Source of the DNA: an uncultured Mediterranea sp.
GTDB lineage: Bacteria; Bacteroidota; Bacteroidia; Bacteroidales; Bacteroidaceae
Length of the DNA stretch: 64,000 nucleotides
NCBI GenBank assembly: GCA_945641355.1
Contig: CALZEQ010000005.1
Coordinates: forward strand, 1-64,000
Reading direction: 5' to 3'
Below, piece after piece: positions 1-8,555 of the stretch; position 1 is the stretch's first letter, and each line of letters opens with the position of its first letter. The notes under the pieces were generated by a model. It had not been told where the DNA came from. It worked only from the letters and a program-made list of their open reading frames with translations, and made no database searches. The translations under genes and the position numbers were made by a program.

Positions 1-2
1 TT

Positions 3-194
3 CAAAACGACGTGTTGGATACCGCTAAAATGGAAGGAAAAGCAGAAGGTAGAGCGGAAGGTAGGGCAGAAGGTAGAGCAGAAAGGGATACCGAAATTGT
101 ACAAGCCATGTACAAGCAAGGATTCTCCGTAGAGACCATCGCTGGCATCACAGGATTGAGCATTGCTGATATTCAGTCGTTGCTGAAACGATAA
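3..194 (+). CDS. C-terminal end of an Rpn-family PD-(D/E)XK nuclease/transposase-like protein (partial)
   Basis: The reading frame is open to the left edge, so only the last 63 residues are seen. They hold a low-complexity linker of EGRAEGRAE-type repeats (about residues 10-25) followed by a short helical tail resembling a helix-turn-helix (GFSVETIAGITGLS, then DIQSLLKR). This pattern of EG(K/R)AEG repeats plus a small helical C-terminus is typical of Rpn / PD-(D/E)XK family transposase proteins common in Bacteroides, which are linked to RecA-independent recombination. The nuclease domain lies outside the window, so the assignment rests on the tail alone. Confidence 0.6.
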   Translation, partial: QNDVLDTAKMEGKAEGRAEGRAEGRAERDTEIVQAMYKQGFSVETIAGITGLSIADIQSLLKR

Positions 195-212
195 GAGCTT
201 CAAGTCTAAGTT

Positions 213-653
213 TCACCTCTCCGCCTGTAGGGACAGAATCTCGCGCAGCGGGCGCATCACAAAGTCGCGCTGATACATCAACGGATGGGGCAGCACCAGT
301 TCGGGTGTCTGCAGGGTGATGCTACGTCCGTCGGCATCGTAGCAGAGCAGCAGGTCGATGTCAATCAGGCGGTCGTGATACGTACCGTCAACCGACTTGA
401 GGGTGCGTCCCATCTCACGCTCTATCTGCTGCGTGACGCGAAGCACTTCCATGACTTCCAAGTCAGTCTGCACACTGCAAGCCGCATTGAGGAAAGTGTG
501 GCACGAAGTGAACCCCCACGGCTCGGTGGCGTGAAACGACGAGAGGGCAAGCACATGGCCTACCCTCTGTTCCAGTTGTTGTATCGCAGTGCGCAGATTC
601 TGCTCTTTGTCACCCAGGTTGGTGCCAAGGCTGAAGTAGACGGTCGTGCTCAT
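213..653 (-). CDS. folK: 2-amino-4-hydroxy-6-hydroxymethyldihydropteridine diphosphokinase
   Basis: FolK (HPPK) transfers pyrophosphate from ATP to 6-hydroxymethyl-7,8-dihydropterin in cytosolic folate synthesis. The 146-residue length fits the family. The N-terminus has the [13 protein letters not shown] element (residues 8-20), and the signature [10 protein letters not shown] lies at residues 94-103, with the two metal-binding aspartates at 98 and 100. The start codon overlaps the stop of queA by four bases (ATGA), so the two are translationally coupled. It is the last gene of the minus-strand operon starting at the methyltransferase near 5.4 kb. Confidence 0.93.
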   Translation of the reverse strand: MSTTVYFSLGTNLGDKEQNLRTAIQQLEQRVGHVLALSSFHATEPWGFTSCHTFLNAACSVQTDLEVMEVLRVTQQIEREMGRTLKSVDGTYHDRLIDIDLLLCYDADGRSITLQTPELVLPHPLMYQRDFVMRPLREILSLQAER

Positions 654-1708
654 CGGTCGGTTATCAGCATGGCGTCACCGTAGGTACCGAAGCGGTAACC
701 CTCCTTCAGCGCTACGTCGTACGCATTCATCACCTCATCGTAGCCGCCGAACGCCGCCACTATCATCAGCAGCGTGGAGAGCGGCATGTGGAAGTTGCTC
801 ACCATGGAGGTGGCCACCGTAAAGTCGTAGGGCGGGAAGATGAACTTGTTGGTCCAGCCGTCATACTCCTTCAGATGTCCGTCGGTGCTGACGGTGCTTT
901 CAATGGCACGCATCACAGTGGTACCCACAGCGCAGACCTGCCTGTTCAGGTCCTTGGCATGGTTGACGGTGGCTACGGCCTTGGCATCGACAATCATCTG
1001 CTCGGAGTCGGTCTTGTGCTTGGTCAGGTCTTCCACATCAATCTCGCGGAAGTTGCCCAGACCGGCATGTAGCGTCACATAGGCGAATTCAATGCCCTTG
1101 ATTTCCATACGCTTCATCAGCTCGCGGCTGAAGTGCAGGCTGGCCGTGGGAGCCGTCACTGCCCCTTCGTTGCGTGCGAAGATGGATTGGAAACGCTCGG
1201 CATCCTCGGGCTCTACCGGCCGGTTGATGATGCTGCGCGGCAGCGGCGTCTCACCCAAGGCAAAGAGCGCACTCTTGAACTCGTCGTGCGGACCGTCGTA
1301 AAGGAAACGGAGCGTACGGCCACGGGAGGTGGTGTTGTCTATCACTTCAGCCACCATCGAGTCGTCATCGCCAAAGTAGAGCTTGTTGCCGATGCGGATT
1401 TTACGGGCCGGGTCAACGAGCACGTCCCACAGACGCAGCTCTTCGTTCAACTCACGCAGCAGGAACACCTCGATGCGGGCACCCGTCTTCTCCTTGTTGC
1501 CGTAGAGACGGGCGGGGAACACTTTCGTATCGTTGAAGATGAATACATCCTTGTCGTCAAAATACTCCAGGATGTCCTTGAACATCCGATGCTCTATCTC
1601 GCCGGTCTTCTTGTGGAGCACCATCAGGCGCGACTCGTCGCGGTACCGGGTGGGGTGCAAGGCGATTCTTTCGTCAGGTAGCTTGAATTTAAATTGTGAC
1701 AGTTTCAT
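650..1708 (-). CDS. queA: S-adenosylmethionine:tRNA ribosyltransferase-isomerase
   Basis: QueA moves the ribosyl part of SAM onto 7-aminomethyl-7-deazaguanine in tRNA, giving epoxyqueuosine at the wobble position of GUN anticodons. At 352 residues it matches family length. Recognisable blocks are [10 protein letters not shown] (59-68), the APTASLHFS segment (186-194) and the [13 protein letters not shown] block soon after. It lies 21 bases downstream of truB, another tRNA-modifying enzyme, and overlaps folK by four bases. Start ATG at 1708 is followed directly by the conserved [15 protein letters not shown] opening. Confidence 0.95.
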   Translation of the reverse strand: MKLSQFKFKLPDERIALHPTRYRDESRLMVLHKKTGEIEHRMFKDILEYFDDKDVFIFNDTKVFPARLYGNKEKTGARIEVFLLRELNEELRLWDVLVDPARKIRIGNKLYFGDDDSMVAEVIDNTTSRGRTLRFLYDGPHDEFKSALFALGETPLPRSIINRPVEPEDAERFQSIFARNEGAVTAPTASLHFSRELMKRMEIKGIEFAYVTLHAGLGNFREIDVEDLTKHKTDSEQMIVDAKAVATVNHAKDLNRQVCAVGTTVMRAIESTVSTDGHLKEYDGWTNKFIFPPYDFTVATSMVSNFHMPLSTLLMIVAAFGGYDEVMNAYDVALKEGYRFGTYGDAMLITDR

Positions 1709-1729
1709 GTGGATTGATTATTTGAGTTT

Positions 1730-2470
1730 TCAGTTTTCATTGTTTTCAGATTCCGCCTCCTCCAATACCACCTCTTGGCGGTCTATCCAATCGCGGAAAG
1801 CCAGCGGGTCGAGGCACTCTTCAAGGCGGATGTCGCCTACACGGGTACGTACCAGTGCCGTGAGGTGGGCACCGCTCTGCAAGGCTATGCCGATGTCACG
1901 GGCCAGTGCGCGGATATATGTCCCCTTGCTGCACACCACCCGCACCTTGATTTCAGGTATATCAAGATGACACTCCAGCAGTTCTATCTCGTCAATGACC
2001 AGCAGTTTGGGCTTCAGTTCCACCTCTTCACCCCGACGGGCCAGGTCGTAGGCCCGCTTGCCGTTGACCATACAGGCAGAGAAGACAGGAGGTACTTGCT
2101 CTATCTGTCCCACAAACCGCTTCAGCGTCTCCTCTACCAGTTCGCGTGTGATGTGCTCGGTAGGATAGGTGGCGTCTATCTCATGCTCCAGGTCGTACGA
2201 CGGTGTCGTGGCTCCCAGACGAATGGTAGCCACATACTCCTTGGTATGTTGCTGGAACTCTTCAATGCGCTTGGTTGCCTTACCGGTGCAGACTATCATC
2301 ACCCCGGTAGCCAGCGGGTCTAATGTGCCGGCGTGTCCCACCTTCAGCTTCTTCACCTTCATGCGGCGGCAGATGTGGTAACGGGCATGGCCTACGACCT
2401 TGAACGAGGTCCACCCCAGAGGTTTGTTGAAACAGAGCACCTCTCCTTCTTTGAAATCCATGGGCTTCAT
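1730..2470 (-). CDS. truB: tRNA pseudouridine(55) synthase
   Basis: TruB isomerises U55 in the T loop of tRNAs. The catalytic motif GTLDPLATG is at residues 48-56, with Asp51 as nucleophile, preceded by the PLGWTSFKVV block (17-26). At 246 residues it is on the short side: the pseudouridine synthase core is complete but there is little room for a C-terminal PUA domain. The gene sits 15 bases after uppP and 21 before queA in a tight operon. Confidence 0.95.
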   Translation of the reverse strand: MKPMDFKEGEVLCFNKPLGWTSFKVVGHARYHICRRMKVKKLKVGHAGTLDPLATGVMIVCTGKATKRIEEFQQHTKEYVATIRLGATTPSYDLEHEIDATYPTEHITRELVEETLKRFVGQIEQVPPVFSACMVNGKRAYDLARRGEEVELKPKLLVIDEIELLECHLDIPEIKVRVVCSKGTYIRALARDIGIALQSGAHLTALVRTRVGDIRLEECLDPLAFRDWIDRQEVVLEEAESENNEN

Positions 2471-2485
2471 CCGATATACATGCGT

Positions 2486-3274
2486 TTATAGAACCAGTGC
2501 CACAACGGCCGCAACGGCACAATAGATAGCGAAATAGATTAGTTTGCCACGCTTTACAATGCCTATCATCCATTTGCAGGCCAAGCATCCTGCTACAAAG
2601 GCGGCAATGAATCCTACCAACAGCGACAGGGTAGGGATATCGCCCGCAACGGCTTCGCCCTTCACCATCTTCAGACTGTCCAGCAACGCCTCACCCAGAA
2701 TGGGAGGTATCACCATGAGGAACGAGAACTGGGCCAGTTTGGCCTTGTCATCGCCCAGCAGCAAGCCTGTAGCAATGGTGCTGCCCGAACGGGAGAGGCC
2801 AGGCAATACGGCACATGCCTGTGCCAGACCGATGATGAAGGCATCTTTGGCAGAAATGTCCGCCTTCTGCTTCGGCTTGTAGTAATAAGAGAAGGCCAGC
2901 AACAGGGCAGTCAGAAACAGGCAGCACCCCACCACGGTGAGACCCGAGCCGAAGATTGCCTTTACCTGATCCTTGAAAAAAACGCCGACGATACCGATGG
3001 GAATCATGGAGACAATGATGTTGCCCACATAGCGCGTCTCTTCGTTCAACTTTCCTTGGAAAAGGCCCTTGAATATCCAGGCTATTTCCTTCCAGAGTAT
3101 CACCAACGTACTGAGCACGGTGGCCACATGCACCACGATGGTAAATGCCAAATTCTCTTCTCCCTCTATGCCGAACAGAGCGGCTCCAATGGCCAGATGG
3201 CCGCTGCTGCTTACGGGCAGATATTCGGTCAGGCCCTGCAACAGGCCCAATATCAATGCTTCTATTACATCCAT
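2486..3274 (-). CDS. uppP: Undecaprenyl-diphosphate phosphatase
   Basis: UppP (BacA family) dephosphorylates undecaprenyl pyrophosphate, recycling the lipid carrier for peptidoglycan and surface polysaccharides. The 262-residue protein is strongly hydrophobic with about eight membrane segments. The two family motifs are present: [13 protein letters not shown] (14-26) with the catalytic Glu/Ser/His region, and [10 protein letters not shown] (157-166). It precedes truB by 15 bases in the same transcript. The upstream spacer (3275-3341) contains an AT-rich dispersed repeat. Confidence 0.96.
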   Translation of the reverse strand: MDVIEALILGLLQGLTEYLPVSSSGHLAIGAALFGIEGEENLAFTIVVHVATVLSTLVILWKEIAWIFKGLFQGKLNEETRYVGNIIVSMIPIGIVGVFFKDQVKAIFGSGLTVVGCCLFLTALLLAFSYYYKPKQKADISAKDAFIIGLAQACAVLPGLSRSGSTIATGLLLGDDKAKLAQFSFLMVIPPILGEALLDSLKMVKGEAVAGDIPTLSLLVGFIAAFVAGCLACKWMIGIVKRGKLIYFAIYCAVAAVVALVL

Positions 3275-3335
3275 GTTTTCAGTTTTTAGTTACAAGCTAC
3301 GAGCTTATAACTTTAAATTTTAAATTCTTAATTTT
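3275..3335. repeat. AT-rich dispersed intergenic repeat (inverse copy)
   Basis: Between uppP and the DUF3098 gene lies an AT-rich stretch built of TTACAAGCTACGAGC followed by runs of TTTAAATT. Its reverse complement resembles the spacer at 7341-7425, which has AATTTAAAATT runs followed by several TTGTAGCTTGTAACT units. A short fragment (AAAGCTTGTAGCTA) recurs near 3604. It looks like an intergenic repeat family and codes for nothing visible. Confidence 0.6.
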
Positions 3336-3341
3336 AAATTA

Positions 3342-3593
3342 TCAGTTGTTTTCCTCTTTCGGCTTACGCAGCACAGCATATATCATGAACACGAACCCTA
3401 ACAGGCAGACCACTGGTGCCACCTTGATGCGGCGTACACTGAAAATGTCGGCCTCAAAGTTAGCCGAGGAAGAGGAAGGCCCTGTCATCAATAGAAAACC
3501 GATGATAACCACTGCCATGCCTACTGCCAGCAGTATGAAGTTGGTCTTGTCAAATGCAAATTTCTTTTTATCCATATTGAATGATTTTGTCAA
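3342..3593 (-). CDS. DUF3098 domain-containing small membrane protein
   Basis: An 83-residue protein with a short basic N-terminus, two transmembrane helices (about residues 15-35 and 57-75) separated by a GPSSSSANFEADIFSVRRIKVAP linker, and a charged tail ending RKPKEENN. Size, two-helix layout and position directly after ftsX match the DUF3098 family of Bacteroidetes, whose function is unknown. Its place between ftsX and uppP suggests an envelope role, but that is inference from context. Confidence 0.8.
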   Translation of the reverse strand: MTKSFNMDKKKFAFDKTNFILLAVGMAVVIIGFLLMTGPSSSSANFEADIFSVRRIKVAPVVCLLGFVFMIYAVLRKPKEENN

Positions 3594-3614
3594 TTAAAAA
3601 TTTAAAGCTTGTAG

Positions 3615-4496
3615 CTAAATATAATACAAGGCACTGGCCTTCATCCGCAGATATTTGTTGATGGAGAACAGTGCACACAACGATGTGATCAGCACACCAA
3701 ACAGCAAGACGGATGCCGACACCAGCAGCATGACTCCCGGCGTGATAATCTTCACCAAATCAGGCTCCCAACGCACAGCCAGATAGGCACCTCCCCACAA
3801 GAGGGCATCGGCCACAAAGCCAGCCAACACGCCCGTCCAGAAGTAACGCGACAAGAAAGGACGACGGATGAACGACCAACTGGCTCCCACCAGCTTCATG
3901 GTGTGAATCAGGAACCGTTTGGAGTAGATGGTCAGCTGGATGGTATTGTTGATCAAGGCGAACGAGATGACCGTCAGAATGGCAGCCAGTCCCAACAACA
4001 GCAGGCTGATGTCGCGGATGTTCTCGTTGACGGCAGCAATCAGTTCCTTCTGATAGAGGATTTCCTGTATGTTGCTGCTTTTCTGTTTGATAACTTTCTC
4101 AATCACGGCAACGCTGTCCGGGTTGGCGTATGCCGAATGCAGTTTCACCTCGATAGAGGCTGTAAACGGATTGTAGCCCAAGAACTCTTGCGGGTCGGTA
4201 CCCATGGCCTCCGTCTGCTCGCGCAGCGCCTGCTTCTTCGAGATGTACTCCGTCTGCTTCACGAAGGGCTCCTGATCCAAACGCTTCTGCAACTTCAGGA
4301 TGTCGGCCTCCTTCATGTCGTCGCTGATGAGGATGGAGAAGTTGATATTCTCCTTCACATAGACAGAGAGGTTGTGGGCTCCCAATACAAAGAATACCAC
4401 CAACCCCAACAGCAGCAGTACCAAGGTAGTGCTGATGCACGACGTGACAAATTCAAAGCCACTGGATGCGCGATTTCTGGTGTTTGCCTTGCTCAT
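3615..4496 (-). CDS. ftsX: Cell division protein FtsX-type ABC permease
   Basis: FtsX is the membrane partner of the FtsE ATPase and regulates peptidoglycan hydrolases at division. The 293-residue protein has the expected topology: a cytoplasmic N-terminus, TM1 (about 17-38), an extracytoplasmic domain to about residue 165, then three TM helices. The block SKRFLIHTMKLVGAS (about 191-205) matches the conserved FtsX segment. No ftsE is visible nearby, so the ATPase must be encoded elsewhere. It is the second gene of the operon, six bases after the methyltransferase. Confidence 0.9.
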   Translation of the reverse strand: MSKANTRNRASSGFEFVTSCISTTLVLLLLGLVVFFVLGAHNLSVYVKENINFSILISDDMKEADILKLQKRLDQEPFVKQTEYISKKQALREQTEAMGTDPQEFLGYNPFTASIEVKLHSAYANPDSVAVIEKVIKQKSSNIQEILYQKELIAAVNENIRDISLLLLGLAAILTVISFALINNTIQLTIYSKRFLIHTMKLVGASWSFIRRPFLSRYFWTGVLAGFVADALLWGGAYLAVRWEPDLVKIITPGVMLLVSASVLLFGVLITSLCALFSINKYLRMKASALYYI

Positions 4497-4502
4497 TCGT
4501 TC

Positions 4503-5402
4503 TTATCTTTTTTTTCTGAATACATAAATCATCGAGCTACTCCGCTCTTTCTTCACCAATGCACTGAACCAAGCCAGCGTGCCTGTCAGCAGGCCCCGCA
4601 GAAAGGTCATCGAATGGCGCATGTGCTTCTCGGTCAGTATGGAAACATAGAAAGCATCGAAAGGCATGGGATGGCGTTCGGCCAAGATGAAGCCATGCTT
4701 GCTGCCAAACTGCTGCATGGTGGCGGGCGTGAAATGCCACAGGTGGCGCGGGACATCGTAGGCTGCCCAATAGGCACCATAACGACGGGCATCGAACGAC
4801 GAGCAATTGGGCACCGCCACAATCAGCAGGCCGCGTTCGGTCAACAGTTCGTTCAGCCTGTCCCACGTCTCATTGAGATGTTCTAGATGCTCCATGACGT
4901 GCCACATTGTGATGACGTCGTAGCTGCCGGCCGGCAAATCGGCCAACGCCGTTTCAGGCTTCACCTCCAGACCGAAGTGATCCTTGGCAAAGGCACGTGC
5001 CTGCGCACTCTTCTCCACCGCTTCCACCTGCCAGCCACGCTTCAGCATGGCCTGTGGGAAGTAGCCCGTGCCGGTGCCTATGTCCAGCAGACGACCCTCC
5101 TTGCGATACGACGTACGGCATACCAGCCGCGCCTTACGGCCCAGCATGTAGGTGCGTACCCAATGGTAAATGCGGTTCATGGCTCCCCGGCGAGTGTCGG
5201 TATGCGAGATGTAGTCGGGTGTTTCGTAGTAGCGTCCTATCTCCGTTTCGGCAGGGAAGTCTTGCGTGAAGAGGAATCCGCATCGGGCACACCGACACAG
5301 ATGGAACATCTCGCCTGTTGCGTAATGATCTACACACGTCAACGTGCGCTCCAATTGCGTGCCGCCACACAGCGGACAAGTAGTTATGTTGATTTTCTTC
5401 AT
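4503..5402 (-). CDS. Class I SAM-dependent methyltransferase with N-terminal zinc-ribbon
   Basis: A 299-residue protein of two parts. Residues 8-45 hold paired CPLCGG and CARCG motifs, likely a zinc-binding ribbon. The rest is a Rossmann methyltransferase with the SAM-binding motif LLDIGTGTGYF near residue 105 and the MWHVMEHL block near 165. Such proteins methylate small molecules, sugars or lipids; the substrate cannot be told. It is the promoter-proximal gene of the minus-strand operon, with a TAGTTTTG -7 box at 5469-5476 about 60 bases upstream of the ATG. Confidence 0.85.
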   Translation of the reverse strand: MKKINITTCPLCGGTQLERTLTCVDHYATGEMFHLCRCARCGFLFTQDFPAETEIGRYYETPDYISHTDTRRGAMNRIYHWVRTYMLGRKARLVCRTSYRKEGRLLDIGTGTGYFPQAMLKRGWQVEAVEKSAQARAFAKDHFGLEVKPETALADLPAGSYDVITMWHVMEHLEHLNETWDRLNELLTERGLLIVAVPNCSSFDARRYGAYWAAYDVPRHLWHFTPATMQQFGSKHGFILAERHPMPFDAFYVSILTEKHMRHSMTFLRGLLTGTLAWFSALVKKERSSSMIYVFRKKR

Positions 5403-5468
5403 TCTGATAGCCTGCGAACGGGCAGTGTTCTTCCGACCCGTCGGGTCACACTACACCTAAATTTGGTG

Positions 5469-5476
5469 CAAAACTA
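5469..5476 (-). promoter_or_regulatory. -7 element of the methyltransferase-ftsX-uppP-folK operon
   Basis: Read on the minus strand this is TAGTTTTG, a match to the Bacteroidetes TAnnTTTG -7 box. It predicts a start near 5462 and a 60-base leader. No clear TTTG -33 element is seen at the expected spacing, so the call rests on the -7 box and position. Confidence 0.45.
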
Positions 5477-5692
5477 CAAATAAAAAGTGAGTTATAGGGT
5501 TGGGGTTAAGGAGATTTAACGAAATTACGCACATACAGACAGAAGACGATTGCCACGGGCGGCATTCCGAATGGGACACATCCCATATTTCCTGCTCTGA
5601 CACATGAGTTAAAAACCTTGAAAATAGCACGTAAACCAGGTAAATAATAGGAATAGTAGATGTTTTTTCTGCGGGGGAACGAATTTTATTCG

Positions 5693-5700
5693 TACTTTTG
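5693..5700 (+). promoter_or_regulatory. -7 element of the rhomboid operon
   Basis: TACTTTTG matches the Bacteroidetes -7 consensus TAnnTTTG and lies 26 bases before the rhomboid ATG. Initiation about seven bases downstream gives a leader of roughly 20 bases. A T-rich stretch lies at the -33 position, without a clean TTTG. Confidence 0.6.
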
Positions 5701-5726
5701 CACCGTATGAATGAAATTTACAGATT

Positions 5727-6464
5727 ATGAACAATCTACCGACCGTAACCAAGAACCTCCTGATCATCAACGTGCTGATGTTTCTGGCTACCATCGTGGT
5801 GCAAGGGAGAGGCATTGACCTGGGCGACTATTTAGGGCTTCACTTTATGCTGTCCGACCGTTTCAATGCGGCCCAACTCATCACCTATATGTTTATGCAC
5901 GGAGGCTTTACTCACCTCTTCTTCAATATGTTTGCCGTGTGGATGTTCGGACGCATCCTGGAGCAGGTGTGGGGTCCCAAGCGTTTCCTTTTCTACTACC
6001 TGATGTGCGGCATCGGAGCCGCACTGATACAGGAGGGGGTAAATGCCGTTGCATACACCATGGCCACCGAGGGGTTGTCGCCCGAGGCGATAGACGTGGT
6101 GGTGCGTGAGGGGAACGGCGTACTGCAGTCGCAGATGAACTATGTAGACCCGCAGATGGCCCGCCTGAACATCACGCTGAACAGTCAGACGGTGGGGGCT
6201 TCAGGGGCTGTCTATGCCATTCTGTTGGGATTCGGTATGCTCTATCCCAACCAACAGATGTTCATCTTCCCGCTGCCGTTCCCTATCAAAGCCAAGTATC
6301 TGGTGATGGGATATGCCCTGATTGAACTGCTTTCAGGCTTTGCCAACAACCCGGCAGACAACGTGGCCCATTTCGCCCATCTGGGAGGTATGATATTCGG
6401 ATTCATCTTGATAATGTACTGGAGGAGAAAGGACAGAGGCAATGGCTACTACTATTATCACTGA
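5727..6464 (+). CDS. Rhomboid-family intramembrane serine protease
   Basis: A 245-residue polytopic protein with the rhomboid fold: the HGGFTHLFFNMFAVWMFG block (about 56-73), the catalytic serine motif GASGAVYA (near 157-164) and the catalytic histidine in HFAHLGG (near 215-221). Rhomboids cleave single-pass membrane proteins within the bilayer; the substrate is unknown. It overlaps the next gene, a second rhomboid, by 23 bases, so the two are probably co-translated. Confidence 0.92.
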   Translation: MNNLPTVTKNLLIINVLMFLATIVVQGRGIDLGDYLGLHFMLSDRFNAAQLITYMFMHGGFTHLFFNMFAVWMFGRILEQVWGPKRFLFYYLMCGIGAALIQEGVNAVAYTMATEGLSPEAIDVVVREGNGVLQSQMNYVDPQMARLNITLNSQTVGASGAVYAILLGFGMLYPNQQMFIFPLPFPIKAKYLVMGYALIELLSGFANNPADNVAHFAHLGGMIFGFILIMYWRRKDRGNGYYYYH

Positions 6465-7335
6465 TTTGAAGGAGAAGTTCCGTCGGGGCAGTCTCTGCCT
6501 GCAGCTGATTTATATCAATGCAGCCCTCTTTGTTGCAGTCAGCCTGATGCAGATTGCGCTGCTACTTTTCAACTGCTCGCCGGCCGGCCTGCTGGAGTGG
6601 GTCGAGCTGCCTGCCTCATTCACACGGTTCGCGGTGCAGCCCTGGTCGCTCTTCACCTATATGTTCATGCATGCAGGCCTGCTCCACATCCTTTTCAACA
6701 TGCTGTGGCTCTATTGGTTCGGCCAGCTGTTTCTGAACAGCTTTTCAGCCAGACACCTAAGGGGACTCTATGTGCTGGGTGGCATTTGTGGCGGACTGCT
6801 CTACATGCTGTCCTACAACATCTTCCCCTATTTCCGTCCGATGCTCGAAGGCTCTTACCTGCTGGGCGCATCGGCTTCCGTACTGGCTGTCGTAGCAGCC
6901 GTGGCCTATCGCGACCCCGATTATCCCGTCCGTTTCCTCCTGCTGGGCACCGTACGTATGAAGTACTTGGCGCTGATAGTCATCGGACTCGACCTGCTCT
7001 TCATAACGTCGGCCAATGCCGGCGGGCATATCGCCCACCTCGGCGGTGCATTGGCAGGCCTTTGGTTTGCCGCATCCTTGAACAAGGGACACGACACAAC
7101 GGCCTGGATCAATCGACTGATTGACATCCTTTCGTCGTTGTTCAGCCCAAAAACGCGCCGACCGAAGATGACTGTTCATCCGGGCGGAGGCAGACGGCAG
7201 GAGTACGACTACAACGCCCGCAAGAAAGCGCAGAATGACGAGATAGACCGCATCCTTGACAAGCTGAAACAATCGGGCTATGACAGTCTGACTACCGACG
7301 AGAAGCGAAGCCTCTTTGACGCAAGCAAACGGTAA
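6442..7335 (+). CDS. Second rhomboid-family intramembrane protease with C-terminal cytosolic tail
   Basis: A 297-residue protein with the same core as its neighbour: HAGLLHILFNMLWLYWFGQL (about 75-94), the serine motif GASAS (near 141-145) and the histidine motif GHIAHLGG (near 194-201). The Ser and His needed for catalysis are both present. Unlike the first protein it has a soluble tail of about 80 residues rich in charged residues, ending in a predicted helix (DEIDRILDKLKQSGYDSL). Two adjacent rhomboids with different tails may differ in substrate or regulation. Confidence 0.9.
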   Translation: MATTIITDLKEKFRRGSLCLQLIYINAALFVAVSLMQIALLLFNCSPAGLLEWVELPASFTRFAVQPWSLFTYMFMHAGLLHILFNMLWLYWFGQLFLNSFSARHLRGLYVLGGICGGLLYMLSYNIFPYFRPMLEGSYLLGASASVLAVVAAVAYRDPDYPVRFLLLGTVRMKYLALIVIGLDLLFITSANAGGHIAHLGGALAGLWFAASLNKGHDTTAWINRLIDILSSLFSPKTRRPKMTVHPGGGRRQEYDYNARKKAQNDEIDRILDKLKQSGYDSLTTDEKRSLFDASKR

Positions 7336-7340
7336 GAACA

Positions 7341-7425
7341 ATTTAAAATTAACAATTTAAAATTTAAAATGGTATTATCCATTACTTGTAGCTTGTAACT
7401 CGTAGCTCGTAACTTGTAACTGAAA
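7341..7425. repeat. AT-rich dispersed intergenic repeat
   Basis: The spacer contains AATTTAAAATT runs followed by three near-identical units of the TTGTAGCTTGTAACT / CGTAGCTCGTAACT type. It corresponds to the reverse complement of the spacer at 3275-3335. Confidence 0.6.
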
Positions 7426-7428
7426 AAA

Positions 7429-8532
7429 ATGAGACACTTTGGGAATATACTATTTTTGGTGGTGATATTGGCCAACGCCCTCTGTACCTTGTTGTTGCTG
7501 CTGGTGGCCTACAGCCCTCACATTGCTCCGACGGTTCACCCTGTGGAGTCGTGTATGGGACTGACATTCCCCATTTTCCTGGTGCTCAACGGCTGTTTCC
7601 TCCTTTTCTGGTTAGTGGTGCAGAAGTACAAGGCCGCCCTGCTTCCGTTGACAGGATTCCTACTCTGTACGGCACAGATACGCCTCTACATCCCGATAAA
7701 CTTTCGTACCGATGCGCTGCCCGAAGCGTCATTCAAGCTGCTTTCGTACAACATCATGGGATTCAACGGAGCCACCAAGCAGGCCGACGGTACCAATCCC
7801 ATCCTGACCTATCTGCAGAAGAGCGGAGCGGACATCCTCTGTCTGCAGGAATATATCACCATCGAAGACAAACGGCACCTCACGCAGCACGATGTGGAGC
7901 AGGCGCTGAAGGCATATCCCTACCACCGCATCCTTTCGGTGGGGCACAACAAGGGAGCCAACAAGATGGCCTGCTACTCCAAGTTCCCCATCCTCTCGGC
8001 CCGCACCCTCTCCTATCCCAGCGACTACAACGGTAGCGTCCTCTACGAGCTGAAGATAGGCAACGATACCGTGACACTCATCAACAATCATCTGGAGTCC
8101 AACAAACTGACCCTGGAAGACAAGGCGGTGTATACAGAGATGCTGAAAGACCCCGAGAAGGAGAAGGTAAAGAGCGGACTGCGTCTGCTGGTGCGCAAAC
8201 TGGCCGAGGCCTCGGCCATCCGTGCCGTACAGGCAGACTCGATAGCCAGCCACATCGCCCGCCGGAGTCATCCTGCCCTCATCGTGTGCGGCGACTTCAA
8301 CGACACTCCCATCTCCTACACCCACCGCGTCATTGCCCGCGGGCTGGACGATGCCTTCGCGCAGTCCGGAAGAGGGCTGGGCATCTCTTACAATCAGAAC
8401 AAGTTCTACTTTCGGATAGACAACATCTTGACGAGCAAAGAGCTGCGCAGCTACAATTGCATGGTCGACCGTTCCATACGCGAATCCGACCACTATCCGA
8501 TAGCCTGTTACCTCTCCCTGCAAAAGAAATAA
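7429..8532 (+). CDS. Endonuclease/exonuclease/phosphatase (EEP) family membrane protein
   Basis: A 367-residue protein with three N-terminal transmembrane helices (about 5-28, 42-64, 70-88) and a C-terminal EEP domain. Catalytic landmarks are SYNIMGFNG (about 105-113), DILCLQEY (about 135-142), CGDFNDTP (about 287-294) and SDHYPIAC (about 353-360), the metal-binding Glu, Asp/Asn and His of the family. EEP proteins hydrolyse phosphodiesters in nucleic acids or lipids; with its membrane anchor this one probably acts outside the cytoplasm. It follows the rhomboid pair and may share its transcript. Confidence 0.88.
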   Translation: MRHFGNILFLVVILANALCTLLLLLVAYSPHIAPTVHPVESCMGLTFPIFLVLNGCFLLFWLVVQKYKAALLPLTGFLLCTAQIRLYIPINFRTDALPEASFKLLSYNIMGFNGATKQADGTNPILTYLQKSGADILCLQEYITIEDKRHLTQHDVEQALKAYPYHRILSVGHNKGANKMACYSKFPILSARTLSYPSDYNGSVLYELKIGNDTVTLINNHLESNKLTLEDKAVYTEMLKDPEKEKVKSGLRLLVRKLAEASAIRAVQADSIASHIARRSHPALIVCGDFNDTPISYTHRVIARGLDDAFAQSGRGLGISYNQNKFYFRIDNILTSKELRSYNCMVDRSIRESDHYPIACYLSLQKK

Positions 8533-8555
8533 GTTTAATTTAATACCATATTAAT

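Larger units (their letters stand above)
5403..5726. other. Divergent intergenic region between the methyltransferase operon and the rhomboid genes
   Basis: No gene is seen here. The region carries two divergent promoters: a minus-strand TAGTTTTG box at 5469-5476 and a plus-strand TACTTTTG box at 5693-5700. A seven-codon reading frame (ATG at 5707) ends in a TGA that overlaps the rhomboid ATG at 5727. It starts about where transcription should begin and may be no more than chance. Confidence 0.6.
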
